DNA from: Lentimonas sp. CC4
Lineage (GTDB): Bacteria > Verrucomicrobiota > Verrucomicrobiia > Opitutales > Coraliomargaritaceae
Assembly (NCBI RefSeq): GCF_902728235.1
Contig: NZ_CACVBO010000001.1
Location: 310,001 to 374,000 of the forward strand
Direction of reading: 5' to 3'
Length of the DNA stretch: 64,000 nt
The notes under the pieces are model-generated. The model had not been told where the DNA came from, made no database searches, and saw only the letters and a program-made list of their open reading frames with translations. Shown in pieces: positions 43,649 through 54,800 of this stretch. Made by a program: the position numbers and the translations under genes. Position 1 is the stretch's first letter, and each line of letters opens with the position of its first letter.

Positions 43649-44791
43649 ATGAAACAGCCTTTAATTCTACTCGTCGAAGACACTCCTGAAAATATCGATA
43701 TCCTACATGGGCTGCTAGTGATCGGGATGGAGTATCGCATCAAGTTTGCAACATCTGGAAAACGTGCTCTTGAACTAGCACAAATCGAAGCCCCTGACTT
43801 AGTTCTCCTAGATATAATGATGCCTGAAATGGATGGCTTCGAGGTCTGTCGTCGCTTAAAAGCAGATGACTCACTCAAGGATGTCCCCATTATCTTCATC
43901 AGCGCTCTACATGATACCTTGAACAAAATGCAAGCGTTTACCTGTGGAGGCGTGGACTATATAACTAAGCCTTTTCAACCTGACGAAGTCGCTGCCCGAG
44001 TGCGCACACATCTCGAATTACAGCAAATGCGGACTAATATGAAGTCACTGGTGCAAGCAAAAAGTCATGAACTGATTGAAGCAAACCGTCGTCTCGAGCT
44101 CGCAGACATTGCAAAAAATGACTTTTTACACTTAATCTCACACGAATTACGGACTCCAGCTAACGGTATTATCGGAATTACAGACCTATTGTTTGAAAAC
44201 CTCCCAGACGATCCTAGCATTAATAAGATGCGATCAATTTTCAACAAATCTAGAGATCGCATGATTGATACACTAGATGATGCCCTGTTTCTGGCAAAAG
44301 TGGATATGTCTCTCAAACAAAGCGATCTACAACTAATAAGGTTAGACCACTTACTCAGAGAGGCTGCGATTATTTCGGATTGCGTAGTCTCCGAAATCCC
44401 GGAGATCTCGAGTCAGGTTAAAGGCGAACTTGACATACTGACCAATGCATTGAGCTCTTTAATACAAACGGTCGGTTGTTTCACCTCAGATGAAAAACAG
44501 ATAGAGATCGAAGCACACCAGAGCAACAAACAAACAGTGGTCCAAATAAAAGGGACTGGACCAATTGTCGACACCAAGGCTTTGGATGGATTTTTCGATG
44601 TCATGAACGATTCACTGATCAGAACCTCTGCAGAGCCTTTAGGCCTAAAACCAATTGTCGCAGAACACATTATATTAATGCATGGAGGACAAGTAGCGCT
44701 CAAAGCCAATGAAGAAGGCGGAATTTCCCTCGAACTCATGTTTAACTGCGCATCCAAAGAAACAACCGATTCCACCGCTTCCTTAAATTAG
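43649..44791 (+). CDS. Response regulator-histidine kinase hybrid with degenerate kinase core
   Basis: A 380-residue protein. Residues 1-120 are a receiver domain (ILLVEDTPENIDILHG, phosphoacceptor in LVLLDIMMPEMDGFEVC, lysine in DYITKPFQPDEV). A coiled linker then leads to a HisKA H-box (FLHLISHELRTPANGIIG). The following ATP-binding region is eroded: the N box reads ILTNALSSLIQTVGCFT, without the usual asparagine in NA, and the G boxes are barely recognisable (IKGTGPIVDTKAL, EPLGLKPIVAEHI). It may act as a phosphoacceptor or a pseudokinase partner of the large hybrid kinase that follows. Confidence 0.82.
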   Translation: MKQPLILLVEDTPENIDILHGLLVIGMEYRIKFATSGKRALELAQIEAPDLVLLDIMMPEMDGFEVCRRLKADDSLKDVPIIFISALHDTLNKMQAFTCGGVDYITKPFQPDEVAARVRTHLELQQMRTNMKSLVQAKSHELIEANRRLELADIAKNDFLHLISHELRTPANGIIGITDLLFENLPDDPSINKMRSIFNKSRDRMIDTLDDALFLAKVDMSLKQSDLQLIRLDHLLREAAIISDCVVSEIPEISSQVKGELDILTNALSSLIQTVGCFTSDEKQIEIEAHQSNKQTVVQIKGTGPIVDTKALDGFFDVMNDSLIRTSAEPLGLKPIVAEHIILMHGGQVALKANEEGGISLELMFNCASKETTDSTASLN

Positions 44792-44941
44792 GCCACGTCT
44801 CTGAACTGCCACTTAGCAGCAATGAAGATGGGAATGGTAAGCGTGACTTTCAGTTAAAAAACTGGCCACAGTCTCGGAATATACCGCTACAACTTAAAAA
44901 AAGAATAAACACATAAAAATCGGTGGTGACATTAAATTTCC

Positions 44942-47900
44942 ATGAAAAAACTGACTTTGATTGTTGGACTGTTTCTCGCGGGGCTACTTTCGGCGCTAGA
45001 GCTGAATGAAGAGGAGAAGGCATGGATTAAAGCGAATCCTACCGTGCGCTGTTTCCTGATGGATTCGCCACCCTATCATTTCCAAGAAGACGGAAAAGAA
45101 ACGACAGGGATATGCGTCGAACTGCTGAATGACATTGCAGAACAAACCGGCCTTAAAATCGAATATGTGAAGGGAGAGACATTAGCAGAAGCGCTTGCGG
45201 AACTCAGAGAAGGTCAATCGATCGGAATCCTTCCATTGGTTAAAAACACCGAAGAGCGAAGAGTATATATAGAATTTAGCGATGACTATTGGTCCGATAC
45301 GATCTCCATCTATACCAACCGAAATAGTTCACCTATTTTTAGCATTGCAGGTTTAGCCAAGAAAACGGTCGCAATCCCTGAAGCATCCTACTTAGGCCAA
45401 ATGTTAGCAACCGAGTGTCCAACAGCAAGAGTCATCGAATTCCCGACAGCGACGTATTGCTTAAGCGCATTAAATCAAGGAGCAGTCGATGCATACCTTG
45501 GCGACCTTGCTGGAACACACTATCAGATCACACTCAATGAATTTGACCAAATCCGGCTCAGCGCGCCGACGCGATGGGAAACACAGCAATTAGCATTCGG
45601 GGTTCGTAAAGAATGGCCCGCTTTGGCCTCAATTTTGAACAAGGGATTATCTCAAACATCAGAGTCGGATCGTGCCGCCATGGCTCTGAAATATTACACT
45701 AAAGATACTAGCAAGCTAAAGGTGCTAAATACCGTGATTACCAGGGGCATGATCGGCTCATTACTGATCATACTGATAGTGCTGGCTTGGAATGGCACCC
45801 TACGGCGCAAGGTCAGACTAAATACAGAGCAATTACGTCAGCACGGGCAACAGCTCGAAATACAAGTGAAGGAAAAAACCGCTCATTTGATAAAGGAGAA
45901 AGAACAAACAGATGCACTGCTGGAAGCAGCCCGAGTCGTGCTCAAGTCCGATAATTTCTCTGCTGTGGCAGAACGAATATTCGAGATATCAAGCAAAGTC
46001 ATCGGGGCCTCCGCTGGTTATATCGCTCTACTGTCTGAAGATAATACGGAATACGAACTGCTATTTTTAATGGAAGGCAAGCACGCTGACGACACAAAGC
46101 ACCTCCCTCCATTCCCCAGAAGGCTGCGCACCCCGCCTCGCAACAGAATTGAGGCAGCCTACGAAAACGACTTACACAAGAATAGCCGATATAACGGCCT
46201 ACTCCCGACGGGAGTTTCAACCTTCAAGAACTTGGCGTTCGCACCATTCACCATTAGCGGAAAAGTTTACGGTCTGATCGCTTTCGCGAATAAAGAAGAT
46301 GGCTTCACTGATGACGATTTAGAAATCGCCTACGCTCATGCAAAGCTGGCGACAATGTCCCTAAGAAACTCAAGATCTCAAAAAGCATTTGAGATATATT
46401 CTCAAGAACTAGAAGTTTCCAACTCTCGTTTAACTTCACTCATCGACAACATGCCAATCGGCTATGCCGAACATGAGATCATTCTAGATGAATCAGGAGA
46501 GATGACCGACTATCGCTGCCTCTCAGCCAATCGAGCCTTCACCGAACAGAGCGGGTTAACCAGTGATGTAGTGGGAAAAACCGGGCTAGAGGTATTGCCC
46601 GAAATCGAAGATTATTGGATTAAGATCTTTGAGTCGGTAGCGCTCACAGGAAAGCAGCAATCACTTTCGCACCACTCAAAAGCCTTAGGTAAATACTTCG
46701 AAGTCCAGGCGTTCTCTAGTATCAGGGGACAATTCTCCGTCCTCTGTTCAGACATCACAGAACGTAAAGAAGTAGAATTAGAAATGGTTCGATTAAACGA
46801 ACTCAGCCGAACATCCTTAGAACTCGCGCGTGCAGGCGCATGGCACATGGATGTGGTAAACTATCCCGAACGGTTCTATGTGTCGACCGACTTGATGAAG
46901 CTTTTAGGTGAAGTCGTCCCAGCAGGACAAGACTACATTTTGATAAAGGATTGGAAGGACAACCTAATGTCTACAAATCAAGAAGTGGGAAAAGAAGCGA
47001 TCGCGACCCTGCAAACTGAACTCAACAATCACAACGGGTCCTCCTCGGATTGCACTTGGCAATATACCCGAAAGATCGACAACCAAATTCGCTGGTTTCA
47101 TTCGATGGCAAAGGTCGAGCGCAATGAAAACGGCGATGCCGTTTATATTTCAGGAGTCACTCAGGACATCACGGCACAAAAAGAAGCCGAAGACGCACTC
47201 CGAAACAGCGAAGCTAGCTTAAAGGAAGCACAACAACTCGCCCAATTAGGCAATATAGGCGTTAACCTAAAAACAAATGAAGTTGTGGCATGGTCTGATG
47301 AAACGTTGCAGATATTAGGCTTACCTCAGGATGCTATATGCCACCTCGACACGATACTAGCCCTAGTTGATCCAGCTGACCTGAAAGCCATTCAATCCAC
47401 GACTAAACAAGCAGTGGAAACAAATGAGACGCAAACGATTGAATACAGGATAACCCGGCCTGATGGAGATACCCGCACAATCTATCAAACCGAGCGCACC
47501 ATTGTGGACAACTCAAGCGGCGATCTTCTTTTACAAGCTACCATTCAAGACATTACCGAGCTACGCCATGCCGAAGAACGAGCGCTATTGTTAAGTTCAG
47601 TGGTCGAAAACAGCCGCGACTTCATTGGAATCTACAATCTCGACCTGAGATGTATCTACATGAATGCATCCGCCAAACGTTTATTGAATGCCCCACTGGA
47701 TTTGCAGATATCGTCGCTGAATATTCAAGACCTACATCCAGACTGGGTGAATGATATCATTAATAACGAAGGATTACCTGCAGTCGTTAAATACGGCGAA
47801 TGGAAAGGCGAAACTGCCCTATTGAGCCTAGATGGAAATATTATCTTAACATCACAACTCATCTTCCCAATCATGAACTCCAAGAATGGTAAAGTGCAAT

Positions 47901-50140
47901 ACTACGCCACAATAATACGCGACATCAACGAACGTAAAAAACAAGAGGCAAGATTGCGAAAAGCCAAAGAAGCAGCCGTAGCAGCTAGTATCGCAAAATC
48001 TGACTTCCTCGCCAATATGAGCCACGAGATTCGCACCCCGCTCAACGCCGTCATCGGCATGGGCTACCTAATAGGAAAAACCAAGCTCGATGCTCAACAA
48101 AGCAACTACCTCAAGAAAATGCAGGTCTCAGCGAAAATCCTACTAGGAACAATCAACGACATCCTTGACTTTTCAAAGATCGAAGCTGGCGCTGTAGAGT
48201 TGGAACATACTGAATTTCGTCTTGCCGACGTCTTACACGACGTAGGCGACATCAATGCCATAACAGCGCATAAGAAAGGACTGGACCTTTTCTACAACAC
48301 ATCAAACGTCGAAAATCTCATACTGATGGGCGATTCCTTACGCCTAGCACAGATACTCAACAACCTGGTCTCAAACGCCATTAAGTTCACCAAATCAGGA
48401 TCCGTGGTGATATCAGCAGAGATCCTGTCTGAAAGATCAGAAAAAATAGAACTACGTTTCGTTGTCAAAGATACTGGTATCGGTATCTCAAAAGACCAAC
48501 AGGCACTATTGTTTAGTTCATTCACACAGGCAGACACATCCACTACACGCAAATTCGGCGGCACAGGACTCGGGCTATCTATCAGTAAAAAGCTGATCGA
48601 AATGATGGGCGGTGAGATCGGAGTCGACAGTATGCCTGACCAAGGTAGCACCTTTCATTTCACAGTTCACCTAGACCATTTCGCCGATAAGATAACACAA
48701 GCACTCGAAGAGATCAAAAGTAGGCACGTGCTGATTGCCGTCGAAAATTCCGAATTATCGACAATTCTAACCGAAATGCTCACTCCCCGTGCGGCCACAG
48801 TCGAAGCCATATTGAACCGTGATGCTGTGCTACTGCGTCTGCAACAAGCATCCTTCGACATCGTTTTTATCGATTGCTGCCTGGGCGACCCCTACTCGAG
48901 TAGAATATGTGCCAAAATTAAGGAGTTACCGATCGATAGAAAAACGAAGATCGTCTCCCTCGGAAACGATACCTGTAGATCATGCGGTAGCCCGAACTGT
49001 AATGCTCCGTTGCCCAAAAATTTCTCACTTTCCGACCTTTATAACGCAATTTCAAGAGAGAGAAAGAATCAGCCAGTCACTAGCACTCTAGATAAACCTG
49101 TCATTGATGAAAAGCACGTTGCAAACAAAATAGGTGGATCACACGTCCTATTGGTCGAAGATAACGAAATCAACCAAGACCTTTCCATTGAACTGCTCGA
49201 AGCGGTTGGACTGAAAGTGACCTTAGCCGAAAATGGTCAAGACGCCATCCAACGACTTGAAACGAACAACTTCGACATCGTCCTAATGGATATCCAAATG
49301 CCGATCATGGACGGCTATGAAGCCACTCGCCGCATCCGCTCCGATGCTCGCTTTGAAACACTGCCCATCCTTGCGATGACCGCCAATGTGATGTCAACCG
49401 ACATCGCCAACGCGAAACAAGCAGGTATGAATGCCCATATTGCCAAACCAATTGATCCCAATGAGCTATACACAAAGTTGCAGGAGATGATCGTGGTGAA
49501 ACATTCAAACAAAAGAATTCAACCTAAACTCAAAGAACAGTCACAAATACCTCCGAGAGTATCTATAGACGGACTTGATTTAGAAAAAGGAATGCAAAGC
49601 GTCGCAGGACGATGGGAACTCTACGAAAAAATTCTTAGAAAATTCATCACGAACTACGCAGACATTGGGGAGGAGTTATCCAGCAAAATCAAAAACAAAC
49701 AATACGATGATGCCCAACGCAGTGCTCATTCACTCAAAGGGCTTGCCGGCAGCATCGGTGCTCACGAACTGCAGAAAGCTGCAAAAATTGCTGAACAAGC
49801 GATCAAGGATCAGCATTTAGATGAAGCTCAAACTGCATTCAGACAGATACAGAGTGTCATCGAGCCTCTGATCGCAAACATTCAAAGCACCATAGGGAAG
49901 TCAACCGAGCCTGCGCCAACCACAGTCACTGCCGCAGGGGATACGGCAGAAATTTTGAATAAACTACGTGCTGAGCTCAAAGCTGGAGAATCAACAGCTC
50001 TTCAAACCTTCAAACGACTCAACGGAGTCATCACACCTTCCCAGTTTAAAGAAGTTGCCATCCTCCTTGAGAATTATGCCTTTGAAGATGCCCTTCAAGC
50101 TCTCGAAGGATTTGAACCGGCGCCCGACACACTCGAGTGA
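44942..50140 (+). CDS. Giant hybrid sensor histidine kinase (SBP-TM-GAF-PAS-HK-REC-REC-HPt)
   Basis: A 1,732-residue hybrid kinase. Signal sequence; periplasmic solute-binding (SBP_bac_3) domain at about 22-258; one transmembrane helix near 270-290 (MIGSLLIILIVLAWNGTL); GAF at about 330-490; four PAS-like domains at about 500-1010; HisKA with His about 1028 (FLANMSHEIRTPLNAVIGMG); an intact ATPase (LRLAQILNNLVSNAIKFT, GTGLGLSISKKLIEMMGG). A first receiver (1260-1370) is degenerate and carries the cluster CRSCGSPNC. A second receiver has its Asp near 1449 (IVLMDIQMPIMDGYEATRR). HPt His is near 1596 (AQRSAHSLKGLAGS). It senses a small periplasmic ligand; the ligand is unknown. Confidence 0.93.
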   Translation: MKKLTLIVGLFLAGLLSALELNEEEKAWIKANPTVRCFLMDSPPYHFQEDGKETTGICVELLNDIAEQTGLKIEYVKGETLAEALAELREGQSIGILPLVKNTEERRVYIEFSDDYWSDTISIYTNRNSSPIFSIAGLAKKTVAIPEASYLGQMLATECPTARVIEFPTATYCLSALNQGAVDAYLGDLAGTHYQITLNEFDQIRLSAPTRWETQQLAFGVRKEWPALASILNKGLSQTSESDRAAMALKYYTKDTSKLKVLNTVITRGMIGSLLIILIVLAWNGTLRRKVRLNTEQLRQHGQQLEIQVKEKTAHLIKEKEQTDALLEAARVVLKSDNFSAVAERIFEISSKVIGASAGYIALLSEDNTEYELLFLMEGKHADDTKHLPPFPRRLRTPPRNRIEAAYENDLHKNSRYNGLLPTGVSTFKNLAFAPFTISGKVYGLIAFANKEDGFTDDDLEIAYAHAKLATMSLRNSRSQKAFEIYSQELEVSNSRLTSLIDNMPIGYAEHEIILDESGEMTDYRCLSANRAFTEQSGLTSDVVGKTGLEVLPEIEDYWIKIFESVALTGKQQSLSHHSKALGKYFEVQAFSSIRGQFSVLCSDITERKEVELEMVRLNELSRTSLELARAGAWHMDVVNYPERFYVSTDLMKLLGEVVPAGQDYILIKDWKDNLMSTNQEVGKEAIATLQTELNNHNGSSSDCTWQYTRKIDNQIRWFHSMAKVERNENGDAVYISGVTQDITAQKEAEDALRNSEASLKEAQQLAQLGNIGVNLKTNEVVAWSDETLQILGLPQDAICHLDTILALVDPADLKAIQSTTKQAVETNETQTIEYRITRPDGDTRTIYQTERTIVDNSSGDLLLQATIQDITELRHAEERALLLSSVVENSRDFIGIYNLDLRCIYMNASAKRLLNAPLDLQISSLNIQDLHPDWVNDIINNEGLPAVVKYGEWKGETALLSLDGNIILTSQLIFPIMNSKNGKVQYYATIIRDINERKKQEARLRKAKEAAVAASIAKSDFLANMSHEIRTPLNAVIGMGYLIGKTKLDAQQSNYLKKMQVSAKILLGTINDILDFSKIEAGAVELEHTEFRLADVLHDVGDINAITAHKKGLDLFYNTSNVENLILMGDSLRLAQILNNLVSNAIKFTKSGSVVISAEILSERSEKIELRFVVKDTGIGISKDQQALLFSSFTQADTSTTRKFGGTGLGLSISKKLIEMMGGEIGVDSMPDQGSTFHFTVHLDHFADKITQALEEIKSRHVLIAVENSELSTILTEMLTPRAATVEAILNRDAVLLRLQQASFDIVFIDCCLGDPYSSRICAKIKELPIDRKTKIVSLGNDTCRSCGSPNCNAPLPKNFSLSDLYNAISRERKNQPVTSTLDKPVIDEKHVANKIGGSHVLLVEDNEINQDLSIELLEAVGLKVTLAENGQDAIQRLETNNFDIVLMDIQMPIMDGYEATRRIRSDARFETLPILAMTANVMSTDIANAKQAGMNAHIAKPIDPNELYTKLQEMIVVKHSNKRIQPKLKEQSQIPPRVSIDGLDLEKGMQSVAGRWELYEKILRKFITNYADIGEELSSKIKNKQYDDAQRSAHSLKGLAGSIGAHELQKAAKIAEQAIKDQHLDEAQTAFRQIQSVIEPLIANIQSTIGKSTEPAPTTVTAAGDTAEILNKLRAELKAGESTALQTFKRLNGVITPSQFKEVAILLENYAFEDALQALEGFEPAPDTLE

Positions 50141-50297
50141 ACAGTTGCAACGCTCACGAGAATAAGTGATCTACATCGATTTGGAACAAACGCGAAATCG
50201 ACCTAGACCTTCACCTTGACCTAAAGATAAATATCAGACATTAACTAAGCATCGATAATCAATACAGTGTGATTCATTTCCTACCCTTGTCTCTTAA

Positions 50298-51305
50298 GTG
50301 GTGCACCAGATAAGAACAGTTGATATCTCGCTGATCATACCCGCGTTCCGTTTTTGTAAGGCCAACGGAATTGCAACCGAACGTGTATTGCACCTATCAA
50401 AGATTCCAGAGGCAATGTTTGAAGTTGGCGGACGGATTTCGCGACACCAAGTGTATCGTTTCTATTCAGAAATAGCACGACAGGATGAATCCGGGGAGTT
50501 CGCTGCACACATGGACGAATTAGTTGATTACAACGGCGACTTCATCGCAATGGGCTTATATTCTTGTATCAACTTAAAGCACGCGATTACACGCATGCAG
50601 CAACAACTCCCGCTAGTCATTGATAGCTCGCATATTGAGATATGCACGAGTCGAGACGAGCCCGTTTGCTTGCGTTACAAAAGTGCACATGGATGGGATA
50701 ATGAAGAACGGGTAGTCCAGCAAACAATCATTGGCTTCCTAATCGCACTGGTTCGTATCGTTACCAGTGATGAATGGCTCCCTAAAGCGATATGCATTCC
50801 TAAAAAAACAGACTCAACACAAAGCCTATTTAAGTTAGCCCAAAAACATGAGATCAAGGCAGTGCATTATAAAACAGATATCGTGGGAATCTATATTGAT
50901 GCCCCTAGCCTATTCCGAAAATTAATACGTCCTCCACATAAAGACGACAAGTCGATGCCAGAAGCTCACCACAATCTGTCACTCGGTTTTATTGATGCAA
51001 TCAAGGGATTGGTGGCTAGCCATTTAGAGGCTGGGCACTTACTGACATATCATGACATCGCAGATATATGCGGACTATCGGAAAGAACTTTCCAGAGAGA
51101 CCTAAAGGAGAAAGGCTATAATTATCGCATGCTAGTTAATGAAATTCGCCACCATCTAGCCTGCCAGCAGCTCACTCAGACCAATGCCACTGTCGAATGT
51201 ATTGCAATTGACCTTGGGTATTCATGCCACAACCCGTTTGTAAGAGCCTTTAAGGCTATTGAAGGGGTGACGCCGTCTGATTATCGCACCCAGATCCAGA
51301 GATAG
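50298..51305 (+). CDS. AraC-family regulator with arabinose-binding-like N terminus
   Basis: A 335-residue regulator. The N-terminal 200 residues match the Arabinose_bd-type domain found in many orphan AraC regulators (RFCKANGIATERVLHLSKIP, SRHQVYRFYSEIARQ). The C-terminal DNA-binding domain has two helix-turn-helix motifs (YHDIADICGLSERTFQRDLK; ECIAIDLGYSCHNPFVRAFK) and ends GVTPSDYRTQ. The start is a GTG at 50298; no strong ribosome site is visible. It is 157 bases after the giant kinase and probably acts in the same response. Confidence 0.88.
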   Translation: MVHQIRTVDISLIIPAFRFCKANGIATERVLHLSKIPEAMFEVGGRISRHQVYRFYSEIARQDESGEFAAHMDELVDYNGDFIAMGLYSCINLKHAITRMQQQLPLVIDSSHIEICTSRDEPVCLRYKSAHGWDNEERVVQQTIIGFLIALVRIVTSDEWLPKAICIPKKTDSTQSLFKLAQKHEIKAVHYKTDIVGIYIDAPSLFRKLIRPPHKDDKSMPEAHHNLSLGFIDAIKGLVASHLEAGHLLTYHDIADICGLSERTFQRDLKEKGYNYRMLVNEIRHHLACQQLTQTNATVECIAIDLGYSCHNPFVRAFKAIEGVTPSDYRTQIQR

Positions 51306-51413
51306 TCCTACAGACTGGCGATTACTGTTACATAGCAAAGCTTGTAACACTAACGTCATAAGGAAAGGATTCATCATCAACAACCAACACAACTGGAAAC
51401 TGCTATAATTTAG

Positions 51414-51602
51414 ATGGAAACACTCAAAAAAAGCGACAGATCGAAGCACCAGTTTTGTATTCATTGCAGAAAGAACCTGAAATGCATGATCACTGCTGTG
51501 ATCGTAAAAAGTGAAGGGAATACTTTTTGTAGCAACACCTGCCGAGATGAATATGCATATGAGCTGAAGATGAAATTAAAATCACAAGTAAGCTCATTCT
51601 AA
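51414..51602 (+). CDS. Small putative zinc-binding protein
   Basis: A 62-residue frame with the cysteine pairs FCIHCRKNL and FCSNTCRDEY, spaced like a small treble-clef zinc motif. No ribosome site is clear. It is short and could be a chance frame, but the paired cysteines and moderate codon use support it. It lies between the AraC gene and a family A repeat. Confidence 0.5.
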   Translation: METLKKSDRSKHQFCIHCRKNLKCMITAVIVKSEGNTFCSNTCRDEYAYELKMKLKSQVSSF

Positions 51603-51616
51603 TGAGTGCCGAAATG

Positions 51617-51825
51617 TGGTGATATACTGCCGCGCATCAAGAATTGTAATTCCCAATGGTTCAAAAATCTTCGCAGGGGTCGTGCTTGCGCGAACCGCGA
51701 AGGCACGAGGCGTTACAAAAATCCATAACCTTCAGGCCTTTTCGCGGTCTTCGCAAAGCAAAGCCCCTACCTTAGACAGAGAAACAATAGTGAAGGCACT
51801 TTTCACAAATTATGATGCGTGTGAG
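51617..51825. repeat. Dispersed repeat family A copy
   Basis: Holds cgcgcatcaagaattgtaat, cgcaggggtcgtgcttgcg, ggccttttcgcggtcttcgc, gcaaagcccctac and cacttttcacaaattatga. It lies at the 3' side of the full giant gene. Confidence 0.65.
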
Positions 51826-51840
51826 TATCGCCGAGACAAC

Positions 51841-54800
51841 TCAGCAGCATCCCCCTCCATCCCTAGGGCGTGAGACAATTGACACGCCGAAGATCAGCCC
51901 CGCGAGCAGTAGCACGACCATCAAATTGCCACCACTTCGACGACTCGCTGTGCGTTCGCCGCGGAGCTCTATAATCAGATCCGCCTGATCGTTAATCTGC
52001 AATGAGCGTGTAAATGTCGCTACGTTCCCTTGTTGCGGCAACACGGTCTGAATCGAGAGCGGGCTCACCGGAACGGCTTGCTGTTGATCGATCAAACGCG
52101 CAGCTAGAAGCCGCAGTGTGTTGTTCTCTTCTTCTGAATTTCCGCGTAAGACATCCTTCACCATTTTGTCGGTGTAGTTCATCAGCTGCGACTCATCGAT
52201 CGCGATCTGCTCATTGGCCTGCACGACTCCACGATTGTCATTCATAAAGACATTACGTCGATTCGCCAAAGCGACCAACGCCTGCTCTTCGCGCACATTT
52301 TTCAACTGCACGCGGGCATCCTCATTCAACGCATCATCAAACTGAGAGAGATTGTAGGCACTGGAAAATGCCTGACGCGCTTCCTGCTGCTTGCCCAGTT
52401 CTCGCAAATTATTCGCCGTCGTCAAATAGCCCTCCGCCTTCCGCTTCTGCACCATACGATTCTGCTGTTCTGATTGCATATAGCTGGAGAGATCAGTCAC
52501 CCGCGCACGGCGCACGTCCACTTGAGCCTGTGTCATATTGCCTTCCCACTCCTCGACAGTCCATGTCTCGGGATAGAAGAGCGACCATGAGATATTTTCT
52601 AGAGGCAAGTCCAACTGCGGCCCGCGCAAGCTCGCCCGTAGATCGCGGCGGTCTTCGATCACGGATTGCGTGGAATAGAAAAATTCAACACTCACATCCG
52701 CCCCAGCCACTGAGTTCGCCTCCAATTGCAGCAAGATATCGCTGCCCTCGCGCCATGGCCATGCACTTTGCTGATTCACAAATCCAAACCAAAATTCACT
52801 TTCGGGTGGCAAAGAAATCCGCAGCATACGTTTGTCACCTGGATCTAATTGCAACGCTACTTTGGTCAACATCGCGCCTTTTCCGGAAAGCACCGAGGTC
52901 AGTTTCACGTCGCGCACTTGTGCCGGCACGAGCTCCACGACTTCATGACGCTTCACATCTAGCAATAGACTGACATCGGGACGTAACAAACGATACACAT
53001 GCGAGGCTTCGTCCACTTTCAAGTCGCCTCGCAGCTTGGCCGCAATCATTTGTGCTTCGGCTTTCTGCAAGGCATCGCCCTGCATCTGTGGCACCAGCTG
53101 AAGTCGCCCACGTGGCAATAAAGTGAGATACCCCGACTGCTGATTCACTTCCATTGCCTCAACGGCTTGCACAGTTAATTGATCGGGCTGATCCGGTGTT
53201 GGAATCTGATACGAGAGTTCAACGACGAAGGCACCCACCATTTTTTGATTCAACTTCACCGTCCATTCGCTAGGCACATCCTCTTGATGATCCGCCACCG
53301 CATCGCCGGAGAACTGCACACCCAGCGCACCTTCAGGCAGACGGAAACGCTGCTCACGAATCCCTGCATTTTCTACGAGGAAATTAAAGCGCGCCTTCAC
53401 ATCGACCATCCCACTACGAATCGCCACTGACTGCACACGCTCGACTTCGACCCACGGATCGACGCGTTCCACATCAAATACGAGCTGTGCATTCTCATTG
53501 AGAATCCGGAAAAGCATCATCTTCTGACGCGACATGCCCGCTGCTGCGGGATCCATTTGAATCGCCGCCACACGCTCAGTCGGATTGAGACGATACCCAA
53601 GCTCCGGCACGAGCGCTAGGGTGCCACTGTGTCGCCCCGCTCCTTCAAGCTGTAAAATGCTCGGCGTAAACGAAGCTTGGTCACCGAGCCCCGGCCCAGA
53701 CAGCCCCACATTTAGAACGACCGCACCTTGCGTCTTGCCCTTCAAGTGGAGTTGCAACGAGCGCGCACCATCCGCGCCAGTCGACTCATTCCAATGGCTC
53801 AATTGTTGCCCAGAGACGGACTCCACATCGTAATCCGCAGGCAGGGGCAGGCTCAGCTTAAACACACCCGCACGATTGATCTGCGCCTGTAGTTCAGCGC
53901 GTAGTAAAATACGATCTTCGCCCAGCGACAGCGTCTGCTGTGAGGTAACACGCACATCTGGCAGCACGGCTAAAGCTTGCACATCAAGCGAGCCCGACTC
54001 CGCACTCCAGCGATACGCCCGACGCACCACAGGCACGCGCCCGAGATGTGCGAGCTGCTGCGCATACGCTGCAGGAAAATCTTCTAGGTTCAAAGTCGTC
54101 GCACCCTGAGGATCCACCTCCCCCACCTGCACCTCTTCGTCGGTGGCTAAAGCCACTAAACCCAACTGACTCGCCGCACCGATCACACGTGGCGATTCCA
54201 CCACCCGTCGATACGGCAGCTCTCCAGATGCATATTGCGAAAAGACTGCCACCTCAAACTCCGACAGTTGCACCGGTTGAAAATACAACATCAACTCACG
54301 CGCATCCGGATCAAACTGCCAATTTACCATATGCTTCGCTTGCACCGCAGTGATCGTCATCTCCTCAGGAACCTTCAGCTTCAAACTATCCAACTGCCCC
54401 TGCGCTAAACGCACGCGATAACGGTGATAGCCACTCATCAACCCAGACAGCGGCGTAAATAGATCATAACTCTCCGCATGATAGACCGCAGCCTCTTGAC
54501 TGCTATCGCGACGCTCTGGCTGCCATGCGAGCGACACTTCGCTAGCGGGTTTAAAGACCACCTTAAATTGCATTGCACCCTTGGGAGCTTTGATCGATTG
54601 CACCGTGACCGCTTGTTCCGACTCCAAAGTCACATTTGTATTCGGCAACTGAATACTGGCCTGATTACTCAAGACTAGACCAGTTGGCAGTTGCACCTTC
54701 GACTGACCATCCTCCTGCAACACCACTGGCACGCGATATCGATAACTAAGCGTATAGCTACCCTCCGTCTCGGCTTCGAGTTGATAGTTCACCTGTGACG

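Noticed and set aside
44792-44941. Riboswitch or leader before the giant kinase
   Set aside because: I found no conserved fold; only short ggccac repeats are present.
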